Source: a virus. From it: a DNA stretch of 64,000 bases. This document shows, in pieces, positions 7,085 through 15,180 of this stretch (positions within the stretch are counted from its first letter, which is position 1; the number at the start of each line of letters is the position of its first letter). A program made the position numbers and the translations under genes. A model generated the notes under the pieces. The model was given only the letters and a program-made list of their open reading frames with translations, had not been told where the DNA came from and made no database searches. The DNA is taken from positions 27,286 through 91,285 of IMG/VR virus record IMGVR_UViG_3300025728_000009; one strand, given 5' to 3'.

Positions 7085-7490
7085 ACTGAGTTTAGATAAC
7101 TCCAAGCGAGATTACCCCTACCCATAGCCATAAGAGAAACAATATTCTCCCATAAGACTTAGGTAGGGGTCACGCTTGAAATTATCCTCGCTCTTTCCTG
7201 TGAAGCAGCTTTACGCTGTATTCAACTTGAGATGAGAAAAATAGTCTTTCGACTCTACTAATATGCACAGGTACATTTAGTAGCCAAGGAAGGTCTTTAA
7301 TAAGATTACCTTCTCGAATCACTTTTATAGGCTCTTACAGCCCCGCTAACAAGACCTGATTCTTTCGACTAGTCTTTGCTATGTGTTAGCTCCCCGGTTA
7401 GCTTTAAGCTCTGGCTGCCCGTTGCAGTTGTGTCCGCCACCAGAACCGATGACATTCTAATGTGCTGTCGCTTAGAAGAAGGTCATGTAT
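7085..7490 (-). ncRNA. Structured non-coding RNA candidate
   Basis: About 400 nt with no convincing ORF but dense minus-strand secondary structure. A 9-bp stem ACCCCUACC/GGUAGGGGU sits inside CAAGCG/CGCUUG. Other elements are a long hairpin CUACUAA...UUAGUAG, AGUC-GAAA-GACU, CAGC-GUAAA-GCUG, a GCUAAC/GUUAGC stem enclosing AAGAC/GUCUU, and AAGG...CCUU enclosing UCUU/AAGA. AGUCGAAAGA occurs twice. A promoter-like TTGCAA-17-TAATAT (7521-7493) would start transcription near 7486. I found no tmRNA, RNase P, group II domain V or convincing group I core. It precedes the GIY-YIG-like gene. Confidence 0.6.
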
Positions 7491-7492
7491 AA

Positions 7493-7521
7493 ATATTACG
7501 CCTTTATTTCCTCAATTGCAA
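7493..7521 (-). promoter_or_regulatory. Promoter-like site for the ncRNA
   Basis: Minus strand TTGCAA (7521-7516), 17-nt spacer, TAATAT (7498-7493); both hexamers match consensus at 4 of 6 positions. Its placement just upstream of the structured segment is the main support. Confidence 0.4.
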
Positions 7522-7580
7522 CCTTTCTGACATGATATGTTTTTATAGCAAATCAAGAAAGCGATAACCTAGAGGAATAC

Positions 7581-7718
7581 CTAATCTTCCCCCTCCAACA
7601 CCCTCAACACCTCTTCAAGATCCTCCCTACTCAGCCACAGAGGATGCTCATCATTAGTGTGATAGATGATAATTGCATTACCTACCTTGTCCCAATCTGT
7701 ACCGTTGTCTGTGTTCAT
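7581..7718 (-). CDS. Hypothetical protein
   Basis: A 45-aa ORF starting MNTDNGTDWDKVGNAIIIYH with an acidic helical C-terminus. It overlaps the upstream gene (ATGCAATGA). It is the last small gene before the ncRNA and nuclease insertion. Function unknown. Confidence 0.6.
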   Translation of the reverse strand: MNTDNGTDWDKVGNAIIIYHTNDEHPLWLSREDLEEVLRVLEGED

Positions 7719-7876
7719 TGCATATCCTGCCAAATCTTCTTCAAATGTTTCTTCTTCACATCAGGGAATGCTTGGATAATGTCCTCAAGAAAAACCCTGT
7801 GAAAAGACTTAAAGTGTAATTCAGCTACAAACTGTTCCACTTCTTCAGTTAACGCATCAAATTTCTCTTGTTTCAT
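7715..7876 (-). CDS. Hypothetical helical protein
   Basis: A 53-aa ORF, MKQEKFDALTEEVEQFVAEL at the N-terminus, mostly helical with a basic C-terminus (KKKHLKKIW). It overlaps the upstream gene by 4 nt. Function unknown. Confidence 0.65.
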   Translation of the reverse strand: MKQEKFDALTEEVEQFVAELHFKSFHRVFLEDIIQAFPDVKKKHLKKIWQDMQ

Positions 7877-8139
7877 TTCACTCTCCGAATATTAGCCCAC
7901 TGTTCAGCACCAAACTGATCACGCTTAAACTCACCAGATATCTCGCCCTCAAAGGTAATGTCAAGCTTCATGTTTGTTCGTACTGACTTCTTGTAAACAG
8001 ATTGAAAGGTTGTCCCTACAGATGCATAATCTGATACCCAAGGACTGCTTTCTTCACGAATCTCGGACATGTTGATTGGCTCAACCGCAAAATCTTCTGG
8101 CAAGCTTTCAATCCAAGCGATAAATTCTTTCTTGTTCAT
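7873..8139 (-). CDS. Hypothetical protein
   Basis: An 88-aa protein beginning MNKKEFIAWIESLPEDFAVE. I chose the ATG at 8139, behind GGGAGAAGAGTG and touching the upstream stop, over the longer start at 8157. The second half is beta-rich and basic. No family recognised. Confidence 0.7.
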   Translation of the reverse strand: MNKKEFIAWIESLPEDFAVEPINMSEIREESSPWVSDYASVGTTFQSVYKKSVRTNMKLDITFEGEISGEFKRDQFGAEQWANIRRVK

Positions 8140-8330
8140 CACTCTTCTCCCTTCCAAATCACATTAAACCTCGGACAAACATCAGACAGCTTCCTCACAT
8201 ACGTATCATAATCCATAAAATTCCCTACGATAAAGAAAATCCCTTGGGAGTTCATCACTACCATTTGATTCTCCCCAAGCTTAAGTTTCTCTCCAGAAGA
8301 GGTGTCAATAATTTTAAATTTCTTTTTCAT
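8139..8330 (-). CDS. Hypothetical protein
   Basis: A 63-aa beta-rich protein with a basic start (MKKKFKIIDTSSGEKLKLGE). It overlaps both neighbours by a few bases. Function unknown. Confidence 0.65.
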   Translation of the reverse strand: MKKKFKIIDTSSGEKLKLGENQMVVMNSQGIFFIVGNFMDYDTYVRKLSDVCPRFNVIWKGEE

Positions 8331-8521
8331 TCTTTACTCTCCACAAATACACCTTGTCGACTAGGTTTACTAGACAGAGAACGATAATTCTCATCGATAG
8401 CAACCATGAACTGTCCACCTTCCATGTAAAAGCCATCGTCAAGGGTTTCAATCTCCCAAGTCAACCCTTCGAACTTCCAATCCATTTCTACCCCAACATC
8501 TGGTACGAATTTGTAAGTCAT
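8327..8521 (-). CDS. Hypothetical protein, first gene of left operon
   Basis: A 64-aa beta-rich protein starting MTYKFVPDVGVEMDWKFEGL. A GAGGAGACAAAATC ribosome site lies upstream. It is the first gene transcribed from the promoter at 8551-8578. Function unknown. Confidence 0.7.
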   Translation of the reverse strand: MTYKFVPDVGVEMDWKFEGLTWEIETLDDGFYMEGGQFMVAIDENYRSLSSKPSRQGVFVESKE

Positions 8522-8550
8522 GATTTTGTCTCCTCAATTAATGTAGGCCA

Positions 8551-8578
8551 ATCATAACAGATCAGGAGCTGAAGTCAA
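8551..8578 (-). promoter_or_regulatory. Leftward early promoter
   Basis: TTGACT (8578-8573), 16 nt, TATGAT (8556-8551) on the minus strand; each hexamer matches sigma70 consensus at 5 of 6 positions. It directs transcription into the left small-gene cluster. Confidence 0.7.
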
Positions 8579-8587
8579 GAGGGGATA

Positions 8588-8620
8588 GCGAATAAATTCG
8601 CATAGATGATGAATAAATTT
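8588..8620. repeat. Direct repeat between divergent promoters
   Basis: GAATAAATT occurs at 8590-8598 and 8611-8619, exactly 21 bp apart, and the first copy sits in a small palindrome (GCGAATAAATTCGC, 8588-8601). Two helical turns of spacing between divergent promoters suggests a regulator-binding site. Confidence 0.4.
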
Positions 8621-8652
8621 ACTGAGAGAGCAGGGGGAGAATTTTGTTGGGG

Positions 8653-8680
8653 TTGACAGAGGAGGAGAACGTGTTAGGAT
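8653..8680 (+). promoter_or_regulatory. Rightward early promoter
   Basis: TTGACA (8653-8658), 16 nt, TAGGAT (8675-8680): a perfect -35 and a 4/6 -10. It faces the rightward operon starting at 8717 and is back-to-back with the promoter at 8551-8578. Confidence 0.65.
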
Positions 8681-8716
8681 AGGTGTCATTGAAAGCAAAC
8701 CTAACGAGGAAATGTA

Positions 8717-9016
8717 ATGGACGCTAAATGGGACAACAAACCACCAGTAATCAACGAGGAGGGTCAGCTACAATACCAAGCCTATCTAAACACAGGTACA
8801 ATGCTAATTCTACGTGAAGCTTTGGATCATGACCACCCAGAAAACCTTTACAACCACCTGAAATCTCACGGCATTAAACCTGAAGATTATGGTGTCAAGC
8901 ACCCTATTGACGAGATTGCGGAAGAAGAGTATCGTGGAGTCAGTCGAGAAGAGCTTATTGTTGAGCTAGTCAAAGCCAAGCGTGAACTTGACGCAGCATA
9001 TCGGGCAGGCTACTAA
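8717..9016 (+). CDS. Hypothetical protein, first rightward gene
   Basis: A 99-aa protein. The N-terminus is polar, the C-terminal half is helical and acidic (REELIVELVKAKRELDAAYR). ACGAGGAAATGTA gives a ribosome site. As the first gene of the rightward unit it may be expressed very early. No DNA-binding motif is evident. Confidence 0.7.
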   Translation: MDAKWDNKPPVINEEGQLQYQAYLNTGTMLILREALDHDHPENLYNHLKSHGIKPEDYGVKHPIDEIAEEEYRGVSREELIVELVKAKRELDAAYRAGY

Positions 9017-9100
9017 GCCCTCAATGTCGCTGACATTTCGAAGAAACAATACACGTATGTGGTGTATGCAAGATTAATTTAAATATAGGGATGGAGAAAG
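9017..9100. other. Short intergenic gap with hairpin
   Basis: AATGTC-GCT-GACATT forms a 6-bp stem just after the stop of the first rightward gene. There is no U-tract, so a role as pause site or weak terminator is only possible. No gene seen. Confidence 0.3.
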
Positions 9101-9361
9101 ATGAATCACGAAGACGTAGATTATCCAGAGTATCACTACCAAGGCATGGGTTGTGGCCTTGAGGATCGTGGAATTACAGATCGTTATGAAGCTATGCAGT
9201 ATGGTTGGGATGAGGCTATTGAGCGGTGTGCTGCTGAGGTTGTTGAGCCTTTATTGGAATTGATTAGGGTCCAAGAGATTAACAATATCGAAGCAAACAC
9301 AGCGATTCGTGCTGAGCGGGATTACTACAAAGCGGCTTTTGAAGAGGTGTTGAATAAATGA
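9101..9361 (+). CDS. Hypothetical protein
   Basis: An 86-aa protein. The C-terminal two thirds form a helical region (EAIERCAAEVVEPLLELIRV). A GGGATGGAGAAAG ribosome site precedes the ATG. It overlaps the next gene by 4 nt. Function unknown. Confidence 0.7.
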   Translation: MNHEDVDYPEYHYQGMGCGLEDRGITDRYEAMQYGWDEAIERCAAEVVEPLLELIRVQEINNIEANTAIRAERDYYKAAFEEVLNK

Positions 9362-9582
9362 AACCAGACGGAAGCTTGACAGAATTAGAAATGTGGTCAT
9401 ACTGGCGGGATGATAAAGGTCACACTTATGCATTGGAATCTCAGTATGCTGATTTATTGCATGAGGATTTTATTCTTAAGAATTGTATGTTTCAGATTGC
9501 AATGGCTAAGAAGATGATTGATGAGCGTATGCAGCAACTGGCTGAGACTGAAAATAAACTGAATGGTTGGGAGGATTACTAA
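9358..9582 (+). CDS. Hypothetical protein
   Basis: A 74-aa protein with a C-terminal coiled-coil-like helix (MQQLAETENKLNGWEDY). It starts inside the preceding stop region (ATGA). Function unknown. Confidence 0.7.
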   Translation: MKPDGSLTELEMWSYWRDDKGHTYALESQYADLLHEDFILKNCMFQIAMAKKMIDERMQQLAETENKLNGWEDY

Positions 9583-9583
9583 T

Positions 9584-9805
9584 ATGAACGATGTAGTAGG
9601 CTATGAAGTGGTGCTATTCCAACCAGAACAAGACGGCATTGCAATCTTCCATAGCACATCCTTGGAAGAATGTAAAGATTTTGCAACCAAAGAACGAGAG
9701 CAATTTAACACTTTTGTTGAGAATGGTTTTCCTGTAGAGTCATTGCCAGAGTTTGTGGTAGTGGCTTATTATAGTGATCAGAGTTCTGAGTGTTTGGAGG
9801 ATTGA
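9584..9805 (+). CDS. Hypothetical protein
   Basis: A 73-aa alpha/beta protein beginning MNDVVGYEVVLFQPEQDGIA. The ATG at 9584 follows GGGAGGATTACTAAT; a longer frame from 9563 would overlap the previous gene. Function unknown. Confidence 0.65.
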   Translation: MNDVVGYEVVLFQPEQDGIAIFHSTSLEECKDFATKEREQFNTFVENGFPVESLPEFVVVAYYSDQSSECLED

Positions 9806-9807
9806 TG

Positions 9808-9990
9808 ATGAGTATCGAAGACGTTACAGAAGACCGTAAAGCAATCCTAGCCTGTGAGCTAGAACAGTACATTAGTCGTTTCCTTGATAAACAATGGACA
9901 GTGAGCGATGCTATTGATATGATCACTGAAGATGACGATGAGAAACGATTCTTGCAATCTGCTGGGTATGACTTTAAGGTGTACTACTAA
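9808..9990 (+). CDS. Hypothetical acidic protein
   Basis: A 60-aa acidic helical protein starting MSIEDVTEDRKAILACELEQ. The second of two adjacent ATGs (9805, 9808) has ideal spacing from GGAGG at 9796-9800. It overlaps the next gene by 1 nt. Confidence 0.65.
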   Translation: MSIEDVTEDRKAILACELEQYISRFLDKQWTVSDAIDMITEDDDEKRFLQSAGYDFKVYY

Positions 9991-10253
9991 TGGCTATGTT
10001 CAACATTGCGAAAAACTACAGGCAGCATTCCCCAGAAGAGTTGAGGGATATGGCCTATCGCGGGATTCTTGAGGCTAATGGTCTTGACCTCGGGGACTTC
10101 TTAGAATACATCTTTCAAGACTTCTACACTCAGCAAGATATTGACAAGATAGTAAAAGAAGCTGTAGAAGAAGATCGTGATTCGTATTCACGAGTGGAGA
10201 GTCTTAAACAGAATATTCGTGAGGCTATTGAGATTCTGAAAGATAGTCTGTAG
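9990..10253 (+). CDS. Hypothetical helical protein
   Basis: An 87-aa helical protein ending in a coiled-coil-like segment (SLKQNIREAIEILKDSL). Translationally coupled to the previous gene. Function unknown. Confidence 0.7.
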   Translation: MAMFNIAKNYRQHSPEELRDMAYRGILEANGLDLGDFLEYIFQDFYTQQDIDKIVKEAVEEDRDSYSRVESLKQNIREAIEILKDSL

Positions 10254-10298
10254 GATTAGAGGTTGTGGCGAAGAATATTGATTAGGAGATTGGTGTGA

Positions 10299-12017
10299 GT
10301 GGGCGAAACAAGTTCGCTGTCATTCAATCGCCATTGGGCTTTAAGATCAAAAACTAAATTGGAGAGTAGCTTGTCCTATTTCAAAAAGCTAAAGGAGCGA
10401 GAAGTGGAAGTTTTTAATAAAGAAACAGTTGATGACGTTAAGAAGTATACGTCTGTAGATGCACCTGAGCGTGGTATTCGTAAAGCTACACTTGAGCGAT
10501 TCGGCGTTAAGGTTGCACTGTCTGAGAAAGATGGTAAGACACCAGAAGCTTTCTACTTCCCTTCATACAATCAGAAAGGGAAAGTTGTAGGCTACACAAA
10601 ACAAGATGTAACTAAAGGAAAGGATGAGAAAGGCCATTGGACGGCTGTTGGCAGCGTTTCTATTGGCAATAAGTTGTTTGGCCAAGAAGTTGCTGAAAAC
10701 ACTAACCGCAAGCGTACCAATCTGATTACGACCGAAGGCCAATGGGACTGTCTTAGTGTATGGCAAGCAGCAGTGGAGAACGTAAAAGGTACGAAGTTTG
10801 AAGGTCTTGAACCACTAGTTGTCTCTATTCCGCTTGGCACTGCTAACGCTGTAGAAGCTTTGCTTCACAACGAGGAATACGTAAAGAGCCATGATTCTTT
10901 GACTATTTTCTTTGATGATGATTACTGCACACCAGCAGAGACAAAGAAAGGGGTTATGAAGGGCCACGAAGCTCGTGAAGCTGTTGCTAGTGCATTAGTA
11001 GGTTCAGGGCTGTCTTTGATGACGGTAGTTCCGGCTGATGGCTTTAAGGATGCTTCTGATTACTTGCAAGCTAATCGTTCTGAAGATTTGGCTAAACTTA
11101 TTCAGTTTGGTAAACGTGCATACTCTGCTGAAAAGATTGTTAAAGCATCTGACATTAGTATTGAGGAATTGCTTGAGCCACGTCCCGAGGGCGTGTACGT
11201 TAACGAGTTTCCAAAGTTGATGGATAAACTGCATGGTTTTCGTATGCGTGAACTTGTACTATTGACAAGTCCTAGTGGTGTGGGCAAATCCACTGTGACA
11301 TCCATTTTTGCTAGTTCTTTTATGGAATCTGGTGAAAAGCTTGGAATGATCTATCTGGAAGAATCAAACAAAGAGACAATGCAACGACTGATTGCAGCTA
11401 AACTGAAAGTAAGTTATCTGAAGTTTAAAGATAAACCTCTTGAGTGTGCAACACTGGAGCAGATCACACAGGCTCGAAATGAAATTGTAGATAATGATTT
11501 GCTTGTTATGTTAGGCCACTTTGGCAGTTTGCCAGTTAGTGAACTGATGAACAAAGTAAAACATATGCACTTGGTTGAAGGTTGTAAATACATTCTTATT
11601 GACCACTTGAGTATGGTTGTATCTGGGAGTCATGTAACAGATGAACGCAAAGAATTGGATATTGTAATGACTGAGTTGGCAGCATTCTGTGCTGCAAATG
11701 ATGTTTGTGTGATTGCAGTATCTCACATTAACCGAAGTGCAGCAGAGCAATTCAAAGCACCGAAAGGTAATGAAGACAAACCGTTTTGGGTTAAGGTGAC
11801 AAAGGAAATGATGCGTGGTAGTGCGGCTCTTGAACAATTGAGCTTTGTTATCATTGGTTTGGAACCACAGATTATGCCAGACCGCTCACGCGGTAATGTT
11901 CGACTAACTGTTCTGAAGAATCGACCTTGGAGTTACTTGGGAGTTGCGGATGAATTTACTATTGATGAAAACACTTGGGCAGTATTGCTTGCTCAGGAAG
12001 TTCCAGATGATTTTTGA
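10299..12017 (+). CDS. T7 gp4-like primase-helicase
   Basis: Up to 572 aa. A TOPRIM-type primase/connector region (LITTEGQWDCLSVWQ near 146-160, then IFFDDD near 203) is followed by a DnaB-family helicase with Walker A SPSGVGKST near 327 and Walker B ILIDHLS near 435. No N-terminal zinc-binding primase domain is present, as in the short T7 gp4B form, so priming may be lost or supplied elsewhere. The GTG at 10299 opens the frame. An in-frame GTG at 10404 with a perfect AAAGGAG six bases upstream could give a 537-aa product; I cannot decide between them. It unwinds DNA for the polymerase two genes downstream. Confidence 0.9.
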   Translation: MGETSSLSFNRHWALRSKTKLESSLSYFKKLKEREVEVFNKETVDDVKKYTSVDAPERGIRKATLERFGVKVALSEKDGKTPEAFYFPSYNQKGKVVGYTKQDVTKGKDEKGHWTAVGSVSIGNKLFGQEVAENTNRKRTNLITTEGQWDCLSVWQAAVENVKGTKFEGLEPLVVSIPLGTANAVEALLHNEEYVKSHDSLTIFFDDDYCTPAETKKGVMKGHEAREAVASALVGSGLSLMTVVPADGFKDASDYLQANRSEDLAKLIQFGKRAYSAEKIVKASDISIEELLEPRPEGVYVNEFPKLMDKLHGFRMRELVLLTSPSGVGKSTVTSIFASSFMESGEKLGMIYLEESNKETMQRLIAAKLKVSYLKFKDKPLECATLEQITQARNEIVDNDLLVMLGHFGSLPVSELMNKVKHMHLVEGCKYILIDHLSMVVSGSHVTDERKELDIVMTELAAFCAANDVCVIAVSHINRSAAEQFKAPKGNEDKPFWVKVTKEMMRGSAALEQLSFVIIGLEPQIMPDRSRGNVRLTVLKNRPWSYLGVADEFTIDENTWAVLLAQEVPDDF

Positions 12018-12026
12018 GGATCAAAA

Positions 12027-12668
12027 ATGGCTGAAGATTTAAGCGGAAGAAAATATAATCGTTGGACTATAATTAGCCTTGCAGAGCGGAAAGGAAATCG
12101 GGCATATTGGAATTGTATATGTGATTGTGGGAAAGAAAAAGTAGTCCGTGGGGATCAAATCAAAGATGGTCGCTCACAGTCTTGTGGTTGCCTCAGAGCT
12201 GAACGCTCCTACAGGACACATGGAATGTGGAAGAGTAAGATTTACAGGGTTTGGGGCTCAATGGTTTCAAGAACTACAAATCCAAACGATCCAGCGTGGC
12301 CCTACTACGGTGGAATTGGTTGTGGATTAGACCAAGAGGAATGGAAGCAATTTGAAAATTTCTACAGGGATATGGGAGAAAGCTATAAAGAAGGGTTGAC
12401 TTTAGAACGAGAAGATCCTAAACTTGGTTACTCAAAAGAGAACTGTGTTTGGGAAACATGGAAAGTTCAAAGTTTCAACAAGAAAATGGATAAACGTAAT
12501 AAATCTGGACGTACTGGTGTTGTGCTTATTGAGGCTACTGGTAAATGGAAAGCACGTATAGGTTTTGAAGGTAAAGACATCAATTTAGGTTACTATGCAA
12601 CCTTCGAAGAGGCTTGTGCTGCAAGAGCCGAAGGTGAGCTTAAATATTTTGGAAGAACAAAGGAGTAA
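12027..12668 (+). CDS. HNH homing endonuclease with AP2-like domain
   Basis: A 213-aa protein. An N-terminal Cys module (CICDCG...SCGC, residues about 31-57) is followed by an HNH-like core (YYGGIGC, then a LEREDP...NCVW segment). The C-terminal AP2-like DNA-binding part (SGRTGV, KWKARIGFEGK) ends in KYFGRTKE. It lies between the primase-helicase and polymerase genes. Its final codons AAG GAG form the ribosome site of the polymerase, a neat example of an endonuclease insertion that keeps the downstream gene translated. It is paralogous to the genes at 58462 and, more distantly, 46566. Confidence 0.8.
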   Translation: MAEDLSGRKYNRWTIISLAERKGNRAYWNCICDCGKEKVVRGDQIKDGRSQSCGCLRAERSYRTHGMWKSKIYRVWGSMVSRTTNPNDPAWPYYGGIGCGLDQEEWKQFENFYRDMGESYKEGLTLEREDPKLGYSKENCVWETWKVQSFNKKMDKRNKSGRTGVVLIEATGKWKARIGFEGKDINLGYYATFEEACAARAEGELKYFGRTKE

Positions 12669-12671
12669 AAA

Positions 12672-15110
12672 GTGGATATTACTTGGGACCGGGAAACAAC
12701 AGGTCTTTTGAATCAAGAGGCTATCGATTACACCACCAGCCCATTCAAGCTGAAAGAGACTTTCAAGACTCATTGCACTGTTGTGGAAGAACATCAGACT
12801 GGTAAGATTATTGCCTTCTATGATGGTCCTGAATATACTCTTGATGGTCGCCGTTACGAAGAGGTGATTGAAGGGCAGACTTACATTCTTGAAAATTACC
12901 AACCGATTGAGTTTGAGAAACGATCTATTGCTGAGTTTAAGGATTACGTCCTAAACAACCCACTACATAAAGTGGTGGCTCACAACCAGATCAACTTTGA
13001 CTTAATGGTTGGTAAGATTGAAGAAGATATGGACTTCACCATTGAACAAGATACTTGGTGTGGTAAGCCTGTATTGTTTGAGGATACACTTGTAATCAGT
13101 AAAGCGCTCAACCCAGATCGTCTTGGTGGTCACAGCTTGGATTCCTTGTCTGAGAAGGCTGGACTTCGTAAGTATTCGTTTCGTAAACACATGCATGAGT
13201 CTATTCGATTCAAGCACTTTGCAGCGGACATGCTATTTTATTGCATCATCGACGTGCTGGCTAATACCAAAGTTTACAAGATGTTGGAAGTTGAGAAAGG
13301 TGATTGGGATTGGTCAGACGCTATTAGCCTTGAGAAGGCTGTTGCTGAGATTATCACTCGACAGGAACACCGAGGGTTTGACTTCAAGACAGAACGAGCT
13401 ATTGAACTTGTTCGAGATTTGGATATCAAACTTGAGGCTTTGCGTAGTGAAGTAGAACCTGTGTTGCCGCCTAAGCCTTTGGCAAAGACACGAATGGACT
13501 TCTACACACCTAGTGAAAAGCAGTTCAAGAAGTCGGGCGAACTGAATGAAAACATTAAGAAGTTTGTAGCTAAACACGAAGGAACAATCAGCGAAGATAA
13601 TGTTGCAACAATATTTGGTAAAGAATACTCTCTGCCAATGCCTGCTGTACCATTGTTGACAGAAGTTCCGTCTACTTTGAAAGACACGACTCACATTAAA
13701 GAGTGGTTGGTTTCTAAGTTTGGCTGGAATCCCTCAGCATGGAAAGAGCGGGATTTGACGTGTGATGCAAAGAAGAATCGTCTTACACAAGAAAAGTTTG
13801 AAGCTGCTGTAGATCGGTATGTTGACCAAACATTAGCAAGTCCTTTTTGCAAGTATCGTCTTGAACACCTTAACCTTAATAAGAACAATATTAAGGCAAA
13901 GTTATTGGCAAAAGGTTGTGCTAAAAGCTTCAAAGTTCTAACCAACCCCACACTGACGGTAGGACAGGAGAAAGAGATTTGCCCCGGACTTATTGCGCTA
14001 GAAAGTAGCTTTCCACACGCAAGAAAGCTTGCTGACTTCCTTACTTATAGTCACCGCCGTAATAGCATTCTTGGTGGTGGTTATGATCCAGAAGAGGATG
14101 ATGAGGAGTTTGAAAGCGGGTTTATGCCGAACGTGAGGGAAGATGGACGTATTCCAACACCAGCAGATACTTGCGGGGCTGGGACCAGCAGATTCAAGCA
14201 TCGTTTAGTAGCCAACATTCCTCGTAATTCCTCGCTTTATGGCGAAGAAATGCGTAGTTTGTTTGGTGTTGGTAAAGGATATGTACAACTTGGTTACGAT
14301 TTCGACTCGTTAGAAGCAAAAATAGAAAGCTCGTATGTTTTTCGTTATAAGGGCGGACCTGAGTACGGTATCAGTCTCACAGCAGAGAAGCCGAATGACT
14401 GTCACTCTGTACTAGCACGGAGGATTACTGAGATTATCGGTAAGGAGTTTCCTCGTGGAAGTGCAAAATCTGTTAAATACGGTTGCAGTTACAACGCACA
14501 GGTTGCCCGAGTAGCTAAAATTGTTGGCTGTGATCTTGAAACAGCTCAAATCATCTTTGATGAATTTTGGACTTTGGCTAACCCTCTCAAAGAACTCAAA
14601 GATCGTATGCAACAATATTGGGAAACAACAGGACAGAAGAAGTTCCTTCTTGGGATTGATAAGCGTAAACTTCCAATTCGCTCAAAAGGCAATGTGATCA
14701 ACAGTGCCTTCCAGTCAGCAGGCGTAATTTGTGCAAAACGAGCGATGGTTATTCATGATCGCAAGCTTAAAGCCGAAGGAATGTCTGTAGATTTCTTTAA
14801 GGATGATTGGAAGAACAAGAAATATTGCCAGCAAATGATTGCTTACCACGATGAGGCACAATTAGAGTTGACACGAGAGCTGGTTAAGTTTAAACTCTTT
14901 GACACAGAGAAAGAAGCGAAGGAATTTTCTGAAGAAGGAAAAATCTGGAGCGATGTTGGACATGCAAAAGACGGACGTTTCTTCCGTTCATGGTGTCGAG
15001 CAGGTGAACTTGCAGCAGAATCTGTAAAAGAAGCTGGACAATACTATAAATTGAACGTAGAATTGACAGCAGGCTATGTGATTGGAAGCGGATGGGATAA
15101 TTGTCACTAA
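12672..15110 (+). CDS. Family A DNA polymerase, T7 type
   Basis: An 812-aa replicative polymerase. The N-terminal 3'-5' exonuclease begins at DRETTG (ExoI motif, residues 6-11). The polymerase has motif A YDFDSLEAKIE, motif B RGSAKSVKYGCSYN and motif C YHDEAQLE. Length and order match T7 gp5-like enzymes. The start is a GTG at 12672, 6 nt after an AGGAG provided by the end of the preceding endonuclease gene. It works with the primase-helicase, ssDNA-binding protein and exonuclease in the same operon. Confidence 0.95.
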   Translation: MDITWDRETTGLLNQEAIDYTTSPFKLKETFKTHCTVVEEHQTGKIIAFYDGPEYTLDGRRYEEVIEGQTYILENYQPIEFEKRSIAEFKDYVLNNPLHKVVAHNQINFDLMVGKIEEDMDFTIEQDTWCGKPVLFEDTLVISKALNPDRLGGHSLDSLSEKAGLRKYSFRKHMHESIRFKHFAADMLFYCIIDVLANTKVYKMLEVEKGDWDWSDAISLEKAVAEIITRQEHRGFDFKTERAIELVRDLDIKLEALRSEVEPVLPPKPLAKTRMDFYTPSEKQFKKSGELNENIKKFVAKHEGTISEDNVATIFGKEYSLPMPAVPLLTEVPSTLKDTTHIKEWLVSKFGWNPSAWKERDLTCDAKKNRLTQEKFEAAVDRYVDQTLASPFCKYRLEHLNLNKNNIKAKLLAKGCAKSFKVLTNPTLTVGQEKEICPGLIALESSFPHARKLADFLTYSHRRNSILGGGYDPEEDDEEFESGFMPNVREDGRIPTPADTCGAGTSRFKHRLVANIPRNSSLYGEEMRSLFGVGKGYVQLGYDFDSLEAKIESSYVFRYKGGPEYGISLTAEKPNDCHSVLARRITEIIGKEFPRGSAKSVKYGCSYNAQVARVAKIVGCDLETAQIIFDEFWTLANPLKELKDRMQQYWETTGQKKFLLGIDKRKLPIRSKGNVINSAFQSAGVICAKRAMVIHDRKLKAEGMSVDFFKDDWKNKKYCQQMIAYHDEAQLELTRELVKFKLFDTEKEAKEFSEEGKIWSDVGHAKDGRFFRSWCRAGELAAESVKEAGQYYKLNVELTAGYVIGSGWDNCH

Positions 15111-15180
15111 ACCAAAATATCGCTTGTAATGTCTGAATAAACGTGTCAGAATAGATGCAATCAAAAATAAATGAGGAGAG

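Noticed and set aside
7085-7490. Group I intron, group II intron or tmRNA for the structured RNA
   Set aside because: No AATACCGAGC-type core or convincing P7 pair as in the terL introns, no group II domain V, and none of the conserved tmRNA end sequences. Left as an unassigned RNA.
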